From Chryseosolibacter sp040902445 (lineage in GTDB: Bacteria > Bacteroidota > Bacteroidia > Cytophagales > Cyclobacteriaceae): a stretch of 47,110 bases of DNA. The stretch is from assembly GCA_040902445.1 (NCBI GenBank), contig JBBDXJ010000051.1, forward strand, positions 1-47,110, written 5' to 3'. Shown in pieces: positions 1 through 7,628 of this stretch (the stretch's first letter is position 1; every line of letters begins with the position of its first letter). Position numbers and translations under genes: made by a program. Under the pieces are notes generated by a model, which saw only the letters and a list, made by a program, of their open reading frames with translations, was not told where the DNA came from and searched no databases.

Positions 1-48
1 AACTCCCCTATGTACAAATATGTTCAAAAATGAACACATTCGTAAGCA

Positions 49-834
49 TTATGGACGAAAGGGGTAGATATCTATGCTGGCAGGAGTAAAAAGGATCATT
101 CTTTCGTCCGTGAGCAGTGCATCGGTAAATCCTTTACTGATTTGGATCTGACGGGTTTCAGCCGTAAAGAGATTGAACAATTCGATAGTGTCACCGTGCA
201 AATAATACAATTCTTCGCCTAAAAAATTAAAGCTCATTATGCCCGGAAGTCCGATGGTCTTTATGTGTTTACCGAGGTTGTTAAATATGAAAATTCCCTT
301 CGCGGGATTTAGTAAAAAAACAAAACTCTGGTATTCGCGCATGGTCTTAAAAGTTGTGGCATTTTCGATCAGCGCTGAATCAACAACAACTTCTACCTCC
401 ACTTCGGATGCTTTTACATTTATCTTTTTGAGACTGTGATCTGCTTTGTCCAGGATCCAGAGTTTGTATTCACCCGCGGGGCAAATCAACCATGGTTGAA
501 TTGCAAAGGCTGGATCGACCTTATAAGAGCCCGTGGGCTGAAATGATGGACTGAGAAATTCATAATGCTGATCGTGTCGATAATAAGCAAACAGCCGTGC
601 CCCATCCCGGGGATCAAAGAGAGTGGGCGCCTTCTCAGCTTTATACAGCAATGTTAATTTTCCATCCTTGTCGAATCGCTGGATCTGGCCTGTGGTGGTA
701 ATGGCATAAAAATCACCGGGCCGGTCGGTGGCGGCATAGAGTATGGTGTCACTGAGTGTAAGGGTCTTAATTTTCTTTTGAGCGACGGCAGGCGCGAGAA
801 CCCAAATGAACAATAAAACCAGAAATATTTTCAT
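49..834 (-). CDS. Exported protein of unknown function, propeller-like
   Basis: This 261-residue protein starts with a clear Sec signal peptide (MKIFLVLLFIWVLAPAVAQ), so it is exported. I do not recognise a named family. The rest is rich in short beta-type stretches with spaced aromatics and phrases such as DRPGDFYAITTTGQIQRFDKDGK, cut here into recurring 'value-of-state' segments that resemble blades of a beta-propeller or a 6-bladed NHL/SMP-30-like fold. No catalytic motif is visible. It lies 65 bases downstream of lpxH on the same strand, separated by a strong palindrome, so co-transcription is uncertain. The existence of the gene is well supported by length, signal peptide and codon use; the function is not known. 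Confidence 0.8.
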   Translation of the reverse strand: MKIFLVLLFIWVLAPAVAQKKIKTLTLSDTILYAATDRPGDFYAITTTGQIQRFDKDGKLTLLYKAEKAPTLFDPRDGARLFAYYRHDQHYEFLSPSFQPTGSYKVDPAFAIQPWLICPAGEYKLWILDKADHSLKKINVKASEVEVEVVVDSALIENATTFKTMREYQSFVFLLNPAKGIFIFNNLGKHIKTIGLPGIMSFNFLGEELYYLHGDTIELFNLFTAETRQIQISKGFTDALLTDERMILFTPASIDIYPFRP

Positions 835-876
835 CCAGTGGTATAATTAGATTTAAAAACGAACCACGAACCACGA

Positions 877-902
877 TAGAGACAAGGCAGGCCTTGTCTC
901 TA
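877..902. repeat. 12-bp-arm palindrome at the lpxH stop codon
   Basis: A near-perfect inverted repeat with arms TAGAGACAAGGC and GCCTTGTCTCTA is separated by two bases. The right arm contains the stop codon of lpxH (900-902). It could act as a transcription terminator in either direction, but it lacks a good T run on the minus strand. It resembles the short GAGACAAGGC-type palindromes I associate from memory with Bacteroidota intergenic DNA, so a dispersed repeat is at least as likely. Confidence 0.7.
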
Positions 903-1682
903 CAACAAGCGTGGTTTAAATTCTTTCAACTCAACATTCGTGCCGTCATATACAGCAAAGGTCTTGAAATGTACCCATTCTCCAAGATTGATATAGGTAC
1001 TGTCGGGGGAGACCTTGAGATTCAAAGGCAGGTGGCGGTGGCCGAATATGTAGAAGTCGTGGTGTGTGTTTTTTTCCAGCTCGCTGCAGTACACCCAGAG
1101 AAACTCACCTTCTTCACCCTGGAATCTTTCCTCACGTTTGGTGTTTGTGATCCTGCTTCTCCGCGACCACACGTTTGCTATGGCAATCCCTAAGTTGGGA
1201 TGTAGCCGGGCGAAGAGCCATTGGCAGATCCTGCTATTGAAAAATTTCTTCAGGATTTTATAAGTCCGGTCTCCGGGGCCCAGACCGTCGCCGTGGCCGA
1301 TGAGGATCTTGTGGGTTCCAACTTCCAGGAGTTTTGGTTCGCGAAATACGGGTATGCCTAATTCTTTCGGAAAGTAATCAAACATCCACATATCGTGGTT
1401 GCCTGTAAAGAAGTAGATGGGAATACCCCCATCGCGAAGTTCCGCAAGCTTGCCCAGCAAACGGATAAAACCTTTAGGAATAGTGTATTTATACTCGAAC
1501 CAGAAATCAAAAATATCGCCCAATAAATAAATTGAATGTGCATCCCCTTTGATGGAGTCCAGCCATTGAATGATCTGTCGTTCCCGCTGCAAACTCGATG
1601 CATAGTCGGGTACACCCAGATGGAAGTCGGAGGCGAAGTAGATATTCTTGTTTCCTAACGATTCGATGCGGGTTATGCTCAC
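900..1682 (-). CDS. lpxH: UDP-2,3-diacylglucosamine diphosphatase (LpxH-type metallophosphoesterase)
   Basis: The 260-residue protein carries the calcineurin-like phosphoesterase motifs in order: DFHLG (D19, H21), GDIFDFW (D56), GNHD (N95-D97), GHGDG and, near the C-terminus, GHRH. The FDFW segment and the length fit LpxH, which cleaves UDP-2,3-diacylglucosamine to lipid X and UMP at the inner membrane during lipid A synthesis. The start is a GTG at 1682 placed just before ITRIESLG; no upstream ATG in frame gives a better start. The gene reads toward the exported protein at 49-834. The stop codon lies inside a palindrome. Another UDP-sugar pyrophosphatase-type phosphoesterase is possible, but LpxH is the best reading. 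Confidence 0.88.
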   Translation of the reverse strand: MSITRIESLGNKNIYFASDFHLGVPDYASSLQRERQIIQWLDSIKGDAHSIYLLGDIFDFWFEYKYTIPKGFIRLLGKLAELRDGGIPIYFFTGNHDMWMFDYFPKELGIPVFREPKLLEVGTHKILIGHGDGLGPGDRTYKILKKFFNSRICQWLFARLHPNLGIAIANVWSRRSRITNTKREERFQGEEGEFLWVYCSELEKNTHHDFYIFGHRHLPLNLKVSPDSTYINLGEWVHFKTFAVYDGTNVELKEFKPRLL

Positions 1683-1704
1683 GTGGATTTAATAATCTGT
1701 ATAA

Positions 1705-2003
1705 GTGAGTGGTTAGTGGTTAGTGGTGAGTAAAGGCGTGCGGCTCTGTCGTTTTTCACGTTTTTGCTATTTGTCTCTCAACTAAATAAGAACGATGCTA
1801 AAATAAGCGATAACGCACGCACTAACTTTCATATAACATGCCATCCAATCTCCGAAAGTTGGTGCTCCGAAGCCGCGGAGTCCCTGAGACAGGAGACTCC
1901 GCGGAGACAACTAATAACCTTGGCTGCAATGGAGCCTCATGTTATTAATTTATCAAATCCTTTCCCAAAGGTGGGGTCTCACAACTGACCACTCACTACT
2001 CAC
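1705..2003. repeat. Structured intergenic element, copy 1 (GTGAGTGGT-type ends)
   Basis: This gene-free stretch between lpxH and ftsH begins with GTGAGTGGTTAGTGG-type tandem words (1705-1730) and ends with their inverted counterpart (1981-2003). Inside it are nested palindromes: arms CCGCGGAGTC (1873-1882) and GACTCCGCGG (1895-1904), with an inner CCTG/CAGG pair, and TAATAAC/GTTATTA arms at 1912-1918 and 1941-1947. The word GTGCGGCTCT at 1738-1747 recurs in reverse complement at 18737-18746 beside the same kind of end. I see no convincing gene. A small non-autonomous mobile element or dispersed structured repeat is the likely explanation. Confidence 0.5.
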
Positions 2004-2008
2004 AAAAA

Positions 2009-2034
2009 AAACTCAGGTTATTACACCTGAGTTT
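2009..2034 (-). terminator. Rho-independent terminator of ftsH
   Basis: Arms AAACTCAGGT and ACCTGAGTTT (10 bp) enclose a six-base loop. The hairpin lies 25 bases after the ftsH stop codon and, on the minus strand, is followed by a run of seven T residues (complement of 2004-2010). Confidence 0.85.
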
Positions 2035-2058
2035 CAAAAATAAGATTAATCATATCAA

Positions 2059-4116
2059 TTAGCTAGACGCAACCTTGTCCGGTATATCACCTTCCAGTGT
2101 AGGGGTAGGGTCAACGCCGGGTTGCTCACTCTCCTGCTTTTTCTTTTCGTACTTGCCCTGGCCATTCGTATACTGCTGATAGGTGGTCGGCTTGTCAAAG
2201 GGACGTTTTCCGATCAGCCTTTCAAGATCTGCCTGGAAGAGAATTTCCTTCTCGAGCAGTTCCTTCGCAATGATATCCAGATATTGGCGATGTTGGGTCA
2301 GAAGTTTAACAGTCCGCTGGTAAGCATCTTCAATAATACTTCTCACTTCCTTATCGATCTTTTCAGCGGTTGCATCCGAGTACGGTTTCTGGAATGAATA
2401 ACTATCCGCCTGTTTGGAGTCATAATAGGACATATTCCCTATCGCTTTCGTCATACCATAAATGGTCACCATACCGTAGGCCATTTTGGTAATGCGTTCC
2501 AGGTCGCTGAGGGCTCCCGTGGAAATTTTGTTGAACACGATCTCTTCAGCTGCGCGGCCTCCGAAGGCCATACACATCTCATCTATCATCTGTTCAGTCT
2601 GATAAAGGAATTGTTCTTTTGGAAGATACTGCGCATAACCTAAAGCAGCGACACCGCGGGGAACGATACTTACTTTCACCAGCGGATCTGCGTGTTCGAG
2701 AAACCATCCGGCTACGGCATGACCTGCTTCGTGGAAAGCAACGATCTTTTTTTCTTCGGGAGAAATGATCTTGTTTTTCTTTTCCAATCCGCCGATCACG
2801 CGATCAATAGCATCCTGGAAATCCTGCATGTCAACAGCTTTTTTATCCCGGCGTGCTGCGATGAGCGCCGCCTCATTACAAACGTTGGCGATCTCAGCTC
2901 CGGCAAAACCGGGAGTCTGTGCAGCCAGTTTTCTAGGGTCAACCGTGGGGTCGAGCTTAATGGGTTTTAAATGGGTCTTGAAGATCGCTTCCCTTCCAAC
3001 AATATCCGGTTTGTCGATACTGATCTGGCGGTCAAAACGGCCTGGACGAAGAAGTGCGGAATCCAATACATCGGGCCTGTTCGTCGCGGCGAGAATAATT
3101 ACACCTGAATCGGTGGCAAATCCATCCATTTCAACCAGGAGTGAGTTCAGCGTGTTCTCGCGTTCATCATTGGCCCCGGGCAGTTGTCCGCGACCGCGAC
3201 TGCGGCCGATAGCATCGATCTCATCTATGAAGACGATACAGGGTGCTTTTTCCTTTGCCTGTTTAAACAGATCCCGGACACGGGCGGCACCGACACCGAC
3301 AAACATTTCCACGAAATCAGAACCTGATAGCGAGAAAAAGGGTACAGCAGCTTCACCGGCCACCGCCTTTGCAAGAAGCGTTTTACCGGTTCCCGGAGGC
3401 CCTATGAGGAGTGCTCCTTTCGGGATCTTGCCACCGAGCTTGGTAAATTTGCCCGGATTTTTCAGGAAATCCACGATCTCTTTTACTTCTTCCTTGGCTT
3501 CGTCGAGGCCTGCTACGTCTTCGAACGTGATTTTTACCTTGTTTTCGGCATCAAACAGAGCAGCTTTGGATTTACCGATATTGAAGATCTGCCCTCCGGG
3601 TCCGCCGCCTCCCGTCATCCGCCGCATCAGCATCCAGAAACCAAAAAGCAACAGAAATAAAAATCCCCATTGGATAAAAACTCCAAAATAATCTTCACGG
3701 GTTTCAGGGGTGTATTCCGGCAGGTTTGCCTCAGGTAACTTATCAATCATCTCTTGATATTTCTCGTCAAACCGATCGATAGAGGTGATGGTAAGTTTGT
3801 AATGAGGACCATTGCTATTGCCGCCCAAAACGCCCTCCTCCAGGTCCTGCCGGTATTTAGCGTTTTGCAGAGCTTCTGCTTTGAGGGTGATCTCAACGAT
3901 ATCCTTATTTTTAATCAAAGCAACCTTTCTGACATCCCCCGACTTGACCATTTGTTCGAACTGGCCCTGGGTAATCTCTTTGAGGTCGCTGGAATTATTT
4001 ATATACATAACCCCGAAAATCACCGCAATCGTCGCGAGGATAACCCAGATCTGGTAGTTGCCCCTGGGCGGCTTGTTCGGCAAAACGGGTTTGTTATTGT
4101 CTTTCTTGTCAGCCAT
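2059..4116 (-). CDS. ftsH: ATP-dependent zinc metalloprotease FtsH
   Basis: This 685-residue membrane-anchored AAA+ protease degrades misfolded or regulatory membrane and cytosolic proteins. Visible parts in order are: a transmembrane segment at about 22-40, a periplasmic region, a second transmembrane segment at about 147-165, Walker A GPPGTGKT (239-246), Walker B FIDEID (296-301), the second region of homology around TNRPDVLD, and the zinc-binding HEAGH (462-466). A charged tail follows. The length is normal for Bacteroidota FtsH. It lies 54 bases behind the upstream rsfS gene on the same strand, so an rsfS-ftsH operon is likely, and a strong hairpin ends the transcript at 2009-2034. Confidence 0.98.
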   Translation of the reverse strand: MADKKDNNKPVLPNKPPRGNYQIWVILATIAVIFGVMYINNSSDLKEITQGQFEQMVKSGDVRKVALIKNKDIVEITLKAEALQNAKYRQDLEEGVLGGNSNGPHYKLTITSIDRFDEKYQEMIDKLPEANLPEYTPETREDYFGVFIQWGFLFLLLFGFWMLMRRMTGGGGPGGQIFNIGKSKAALFDAENKVKITFEDVAGLDEAKEEVKEIVDFLKNPGKFTKLGGKIPKGALLIGPPGTGKTLLAKAVAGEAAVPFFSLSGSDFVEMFVGVGAARVRDLFKQAKEKAPCIVFIDEIDAIGRSRGRGQLPGANDERENTLNSLLVEMDGFATDSGVIILAATNRPDVLDSALLRPGRFDRQISIDKPDIVGREAIFKTHLKPIKLDPTVDPRKLAAQTPGFAGAEIANVCNEAALIAARRDKKAVDMQDFQDAIDRVIGGLEKKNKIISPEEKKIVAFHEAGHAVAGWFLEHADPLVKVSIVPRGVAALGYAQYLPKEQFLYQTEQMIDEMCMAFGGRAAEEIVFNKISTGALSDLERITKMAYGMVTIYGMTKAIGNMSYYDSKQADSYSFQKPYSDATAEKIDKEVRSIIEDAYQRTVKLLTQHRQYLDIIAKELLEKEILFQADLERLIGKRPFDKPTTYQQYTNGQGKYEKKKQESEQPGVDPTPTLEGDIPDKVASS

Positions 4117-4170
4117 CGTACTGTGTATGTGTCAATTAAAGTAATCTAGTGAATAACGCGTGGTATAGGA

Positions 4171-4557
4171 TTATGTTCTAATGTGGTTATCAACGATTTC
4201 GGTGATGTCGGCATCACCCCATAGCCGTTCTAACGAATAGAATTCCCGCCGGTCTTTTTTAAATACATGGGCGACCACATCTATGTAGTCGAGTAACATC
4301 CATTCTTTATTGTTTTTGCCTTCCGTATGCCAGGGGTTTTCTTTTAGTGCCTTATACACTTCCTGATCGACGGAATCGGTAATGGCATCCAGTTGCTTAT
4401 CGGAGTTTCCGGAACAAATTACAAAAAAATCAGCTACTGCGTTTTTGATTTTTCTCAGGTCCAGGACCACAATGTCAGTTGCCTTTTTCTCCTGCATCCC
4501 TTTCACAATGACTTCACTGAGTTTTTCGGAACTGACTCCCTTCCTTTTTTTGATCAT
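4171..4557 (-). CDS. rsfS: Ribosome silencing factor RsfS
   Basis: The protein has the Iojap/RsfS fold signature: IVVLDLRKIKNAVADFFVICSG, here described by its DLR, ADFFVIC and SG elements, followed by EGKNNKEWMLLDYIDVVAHVF-type residues (W, LLDY, D, VHVF). RsfS binds ribosomal protein uL14 and blocks subunit joining during starvation. I chose the ATG at 4557 (MIKKRKGVSS) because the extra 15 residues given by the start at 4602 are not family-like and would run close to the divergent birA. It reads into ftsH with a 54-base gap. Confidence 0.93.
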   Translation of the reverse strand: MIKKRKGVSSEKLSEVIVKGMQEKKATDIVVLDLRKIKNAVADFFVICSGNSDKQLDAITDSVDQEVYKALKENPWHTEGKNNKEWMLLDYIDVVAHVFKKDRREFYSLERLWGDADITEIVDNHIRT

Positions 4558-4617
4558 TAAGCTATCTTCGTTTTTTAAGTTTTGTATTTTAATAACTAAC
4601 AAAATTAATTAAATACT

Positions 4618-5373
4618 TTGTATAAAATTCCTGCCAACACCCTTTTCATGGGCAAGAATCTGGTTTTTGTGCCAGAATGTCCTTCTACAAACACGCTTGC
4701 CCTCCAAATCACGCAACAATCGCCGGTAAAAGAAGGAACACTTGTCATAACAGACCATCAAACTGCCGGAAAAGGGCAGCGCGGTAACGTCTGGGAGGCC
4801 GAAGCGCATCAAAATCTTACATTTTCACTGATCCTGAAGCCGGGATTCCTGGTTATCACCAAGCAGTTTTTTCTGAATATCGCGATTTGCCTGGCCTTAA
4901 AAGATTATTTGAAAGAGAAAACATCTGACGTTATCTACATAAAGTGGCCAAACGACATTTTAGTTCACGAAAAAAAAATTTCCGGTATTTTAATTGAAAA
5001 TCAGCTCCAGGGACCCTCTATTCTACACTGCGTTACCGGCATAGGGCTCAACATCAACCAAAAGAAATTTATGGCGCCAACGGCGATCTCGCTGGCTATG
5101 CTCACGGGTAATGATTTTGATCTTGAAGAAGAATTGGTCCAGGTACTGGGCTTCATTGAAAGCCGCTACCTTCAGTTGCGCCAGGGCAATCACGATCAGT
5201 TGATGAGTCTGTACCTTGGCGCGTTGTACCGTCGACATGAAAAGCATACCTTTTCCCACAACGGCAATTTATTTGAAGGTGTCATTGAAGATCTCGATGA
5301 AGCGGGAAAGTTGCGCATTCATATGCAGGATGAGGTGAGATCGTTTGGGATTAAGGAGATACAATACGTTTGA
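4618..5373 (+). CDS. birA: Biotin--[acetyl-CoA-carboxylase] ligase
   Basis: The 251-residue enzyme activates biotin with ATP and attaches it to the biotin carrier of acetyl-CoA carboxylase. It contains the ligase signature GKGQRGNVW (51-59; the biotinyl-AMP loop), KWPNDI (109-114) and KKISGILIE, whose lysine at about 120 is the conserved catalytic one. There is no N-terminal DNA-binding domain, so it is a group I ligase without repressor function. The start appears to be TTG at 4618, giving MYKIPANTLF; the PANTLF stretch looks family-like and lies before the first ATG at 4648. It is divergent from rsfS with about 60 bases between the chosen starts. Confidence 0.93.
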   Translation: MYKIPANTLFMGKNLVFVPECPSTNTLALQITQQSPVKEGTLVITDHQTAGKGQRGNVWEAEAHQNLTFSLILKPGFLVITKQFFLNIAICLALKDYLKEKTSDVIYIKWPNDILVHEKKISGILIENQLQGPSILHCVTGIGLNINQKKFMAPTAISLAMLTGNDFDLEEELVQVLGFIESRYLQLRQGNHDQLMSLYLGALYRRHEKHTFSHNGNLFEGVIEDLDEAGKLRIHMQDEVRSFGIKEIQYV

Positions 5374-5394
5374 GTTGCCAGTTCCCGGTTGCCC

Positions 5395-5427
5395 CTCCTA
5401 CGCTAAAGCTTCGGCGGGCAGGCGGGT
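5395..5427. repeat. Short GC-rich intergenic repeat
   Basis: The stretch contains CGCTAAAGCTTCGGCGGGCA, a sequence I recognise from memory as recurring in Bacteroidota intergenic regions. It lies just after birA and could be a remnant of a dispersed repeat. Only one copy is present in this window. Confidence 0.4.
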
Positions 5428-5493
5428 TGGGTTGAGTTAATTTAACTATTCGGAATTGGAATGATAGTAAGTTTGTGATTCAAAGTTCTAAGC

Positions 5494-6672
5494 ATGGAAA
5501 TTTTTAACAGGCACGCAAGGGTGATCATTACGTGTAGTAAAAGGTTGTCGCCTTACCTGGAGAGGGAGGTCACCGAGCTGGGATTCACGCCTGTTCGTAC
5601 GTTTCCCACAGGCGTTGAGTTGCAGGCTTCCGTAAATGACTGCATAAAATTAAATCTCAATCTGCGGTGCGCCAGTCAGGTGTTGTATTCCCTGAAAGAG
5701 TTTAGAGCAAATAGTCCGGAGGAAGTGTACCGCCATGTAAAGGATTTTCCATGGGAGGATTTGCTGACACCGGATGGGTACTTCACGGTAACAAGCCAGG
5801 CAGATCATCCAACGGTCAACAACTCCATGTTTGTAAATGTAAAAGTGAAGGATGCCATCGCGGATGAAATGCGGGAGAAACTCGGGAAGAGGGCGAATAG
5901 CGGACCCGACCTGGATAAGGCCGTGATCCATTTGTTCTGGCGGGAAAACCGCGCTGAAGTTTTTCTCGATACTTCGGGAGAAACACTTTCAAAACACGGT
6001 TACAGAAAAATTCCCGGCAAGGCTCCCATGCTGGAGTCACTGGGCGCTGCAACGATCATAGCAACGAAATGGGATCAGAAGTCGCCGTTTGTAAACCCCA
6101 TGTGTGGTTCTTCGACTATTGCCATTGAAGCTGTGCTGATGGCGACAAATAGGCGACCAGGACTCTTTCGCACCAACTATTCCTTTATGCATGTAGATGG
6201 TTTTGATGAAGATGTTTATGCCCGCGAATACAGGACGCTCGAAGACCAGATCAGGGAAGTGAAAGATCTTCAGGTGATCGCCACGGACATCAGCGACGAT
6301 GCCATATCTATTTCCAAAGTCAACGCAGGACTCGCTGGTGTAGAAAAATATATTGAGTTTGCAGTATGTGATTTTGAAGAGACGAGAATTCCAGATCCGC
6401 CGGGAGTGATCTATTTCAATCCGGAATACGGTGAGCGACTCGGCGAGGTAAGCGAACTGGAGCAAACCTATGAACGCATCGGCGATTTCATGAAGAAAAA
6501 ATGCAAGGGATACACCGGATATATTTTTACAGGAAACCTTGAGCTCGCCAAAAAGATCGGATTGAAAGCAAGCCGGAGAATTGAGTTTTATACTGCAAAG
6601 CTTGATTGCAGGCTGCTGGAGTATGAGTTGTATGCGGGAACGAAACGCGAAGCGGAGCCTGCGCTTTCGTGA
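5494..6672 (+). CDS. THUMP-domain class I SAM-dependent RNA methyltransferase (RlmL N-terminal type)
   Basis: The 392-residue protein has an N-terminal ferredoxin-like/THUMP region (about 1-160) and a C-terminal Rossmann methyltransferase domain. Visible methyltransferase motifs are NPMCGSSTIAIEAVLMA (SAM loop), ATDISDDAI (acidic residue after beta-2) and the catalytic FNPEYGERLG motif (N309-P-E-Y312). In most relatives this last motif is NPPY; the Glu in third place is, as far as I recall, common in Bacteroidota. By family it should make N2-methylguanosine in 23S rRNA (position 2445 in E. coli numbering). It lacks the RlmK half of the fused E. coli protein. The stop codon overlaps the edge of an intergenic repeat. 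Confidence 0.9.
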   Translation: MEIFNRHARVIITCSKRLSPYLEREVTELGFTPVRTFPTGVELQASVNDCIKLNLNLRCASQVLYSLKEFRANSPEEVYRHVKDFPWEDLLTPDGYFTVTSQADHPTVNNSMFVNVKVKDAIADEMREKLGKRANSGPDLDKAVIHLFWRENRAEVFLDTSGETLSKHGYRKIPGKAPMLESLGAATIIATKWDQKSPFVNPMCGSSTIAIEAVLMATNRRPGLFRTNYSFMHVDGFDEDVYAREYRTLEDQIREVKDLQVIATDISDDAISISKVNAGLAGVEKYIEFAVCDFEETRIPDPPGVIYFNPEYGERLGEVSELEQTYERIGDFMKKKCKGYTGYIFTGNLELAKKIGLKASRRIEFYTAKLDCRLLEYELYAGTKREAEPALS

Positions 6673-6967
6673 ATCGTCTGGCGTGAGTCGTGAGTGGGTG
6701 CGTGTGAATTTGGGATGTGCCGAATCGAGGGAATCATATTGTTGACCCGTTTTCGACAGCGCACGATTTCATAGGAAGATTCAGGTGGCTCCGCCGGAGC
6801 CGGTTTCCGGTATGGTCCATTTTCTACAAACAGGAAGCTCCTACGGAGCTGAATCTTCGTAGATTGTTTTTTCCGATTCCGCAAGAGGCGCAATAAGACC
6901 ATGTTATTGCCTTATCAAAGCCGACGGTGTGTGTTGGTGGGTCTCTCGACTGACGAATCACGGGTGC
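6669..6967. repeat. Structured intergenic element, copy 2, with a cloverleaf-like core
   Basis: This gene-free stretch starts with GTGAATCG and GTGAGTCGTGAGTGGG words and ends near 6967 with inverted words (GGGTCTCTCGACTGACG, ATCACG). Its core at 6775-6858 could form a closed multi-hairpin structure: outer arms GAAGATTC/GAATCTTC, then GGCTCCG/CGGAGCC (6787-6801), CCGG-TTT-CCGG (6800-6810), and AGCTCC-TAC-GGAGCT (6836-6850). The overlapping arms mean that not all helices can form at once. The left edge coincides with the stop codon of the methyltransferase gene. No coding sequence is convincing here. Confidence 0.5.
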
Positions 6968-6994
6968 GTTGTTGGTCAGAGCGCTGGTATTTAT

Positions 6995-7456
6995 TCAATA
7001 CACTCTCACGGCACGAACCGCAACATTCGCACCGTCGCTCGAGTTATCATGGTGCTGTTGCCCAGTTCCAAAATCCTGCACCCAGATATCGCTCACATCA
7101 TATTGCGATGAACTCCAATAAATGTTGTCAGCAAAATTTCCGACTAAGGCTTTATTAGTATAGAGGGTGTTGAGTTCGTCTTTGGCGGGAAGGTACCTAT
7201 CAGAGAAGCCGCCACCTCGAAAATCGCGACAAAGTCTGGCGGCATATTGTGCGGTGTGCCCGTGTGCGGTGAGGATTAGATCCGTATTGGTAGAGCCGTT
7301 GGTCAAACTTCTTGCACCCGTATCTATAAATGTTCCATTGAACCATACTACGGAACGGCTTGCATCTTCTGGCGCTGCCAGTAGCCCATGTGTGCCAGTG
7401 GCATCAATATAAAAAACGATACCACCCTGATAAGTATCCCCCACTTTGGTTGGCAA
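6995..7456 (-). CDS. DUF1566 (Lcl C-terminal-like) lipoprotein, 5' end frameshifted
   Basis: The 153 readable residues begin VGDTYQGGIVFYID and end with a WSSSQYD...WVQDF...VRAVR pattern, which is the DUF1566/Lcl C-terminal-like domain seen in many exported Bacteroidota proteins; its biochemical role is not known to me. A TTG at 7456 opens the frame, but the same frame continues upstream and encodes IGVFIILTGCNREEK, an excellent lipoprotein signal with lipobox LTGC. The only suitable ATG (7548) is in another frame. The real protein is probably a lipoprotein whose 5' end carries a one-base change, or the gene has decayed. Confidence 0.7.
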   Translation of the reverse strand: MPTKVGDTYQGGIVFYIDATGTHGLLAAPEDASRSVVWFNGTFIDTGARSLTNGSTNTDLILTAHGHTAQYAARLCRDFRGGGFSDRYLPAKDELNTLYTNKALVGNFADNIYWSSSQYDVSDIWVQDFGTGQQHHDNSSDGANVAVRAVRVY

Positions 7457-7548
7457 TCGTTCGATAACATCCTTCTCTTCCCGGTTGCAGCCTGTTAGAA
7501 TAATAAAAACTCCAATTAAATCCGCGTGAGAAGGAGAGAGTTTTTCAT
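7457..7548 (-). other. Frameshifted lipoprotein signal sequence of the DUF1566 gene
   Basis: From the ATG at 7548 the reading is MKNSLLLTRI followed by a stop at 7516-7518. In the frame of the downstream gene the same DNA gives LIGVFIILTGCNREEK. Joining the two would need one extra base near 7518-7525 and would yield a typical positively charged start, hydrophobic core and lipobox cysteine. This is direct evidence of a single-base loss, by mutation or by sequencing or assembly error. Confidence 0.6.
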
Positions 7549-7628
7549 GAGTATTTCATATGACTATTTTTGGGCAATCCTTTTCGGAGCCACCTCTGGA
7601 CTGACAACACAGATTCAAAAGATATGTT

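Noticed and set aside
2765..3691. A 308-codon open frame on the plus strand
   Set aside because: It lies fully antisense to ftsH, has Ser/Arg-rich non-protein-like composition and no domain; it is a shadow of ftsH codon use.
6588..6902. A 104-codon minus-strand frame across the intergenic repeat
   Set aside because: It overlaps the end of the methyltransferase gene and translates the palindromes of the repeat element (APAEPPESSYE), so it is not a real protein.
6901..7158. Plus-strand frames of 60-85 codons
   Set aside because: They are antisense to the DUF1566 gene and made of repeat-element sequence; composition is Arg/His/Ser-rich and not protein-like.
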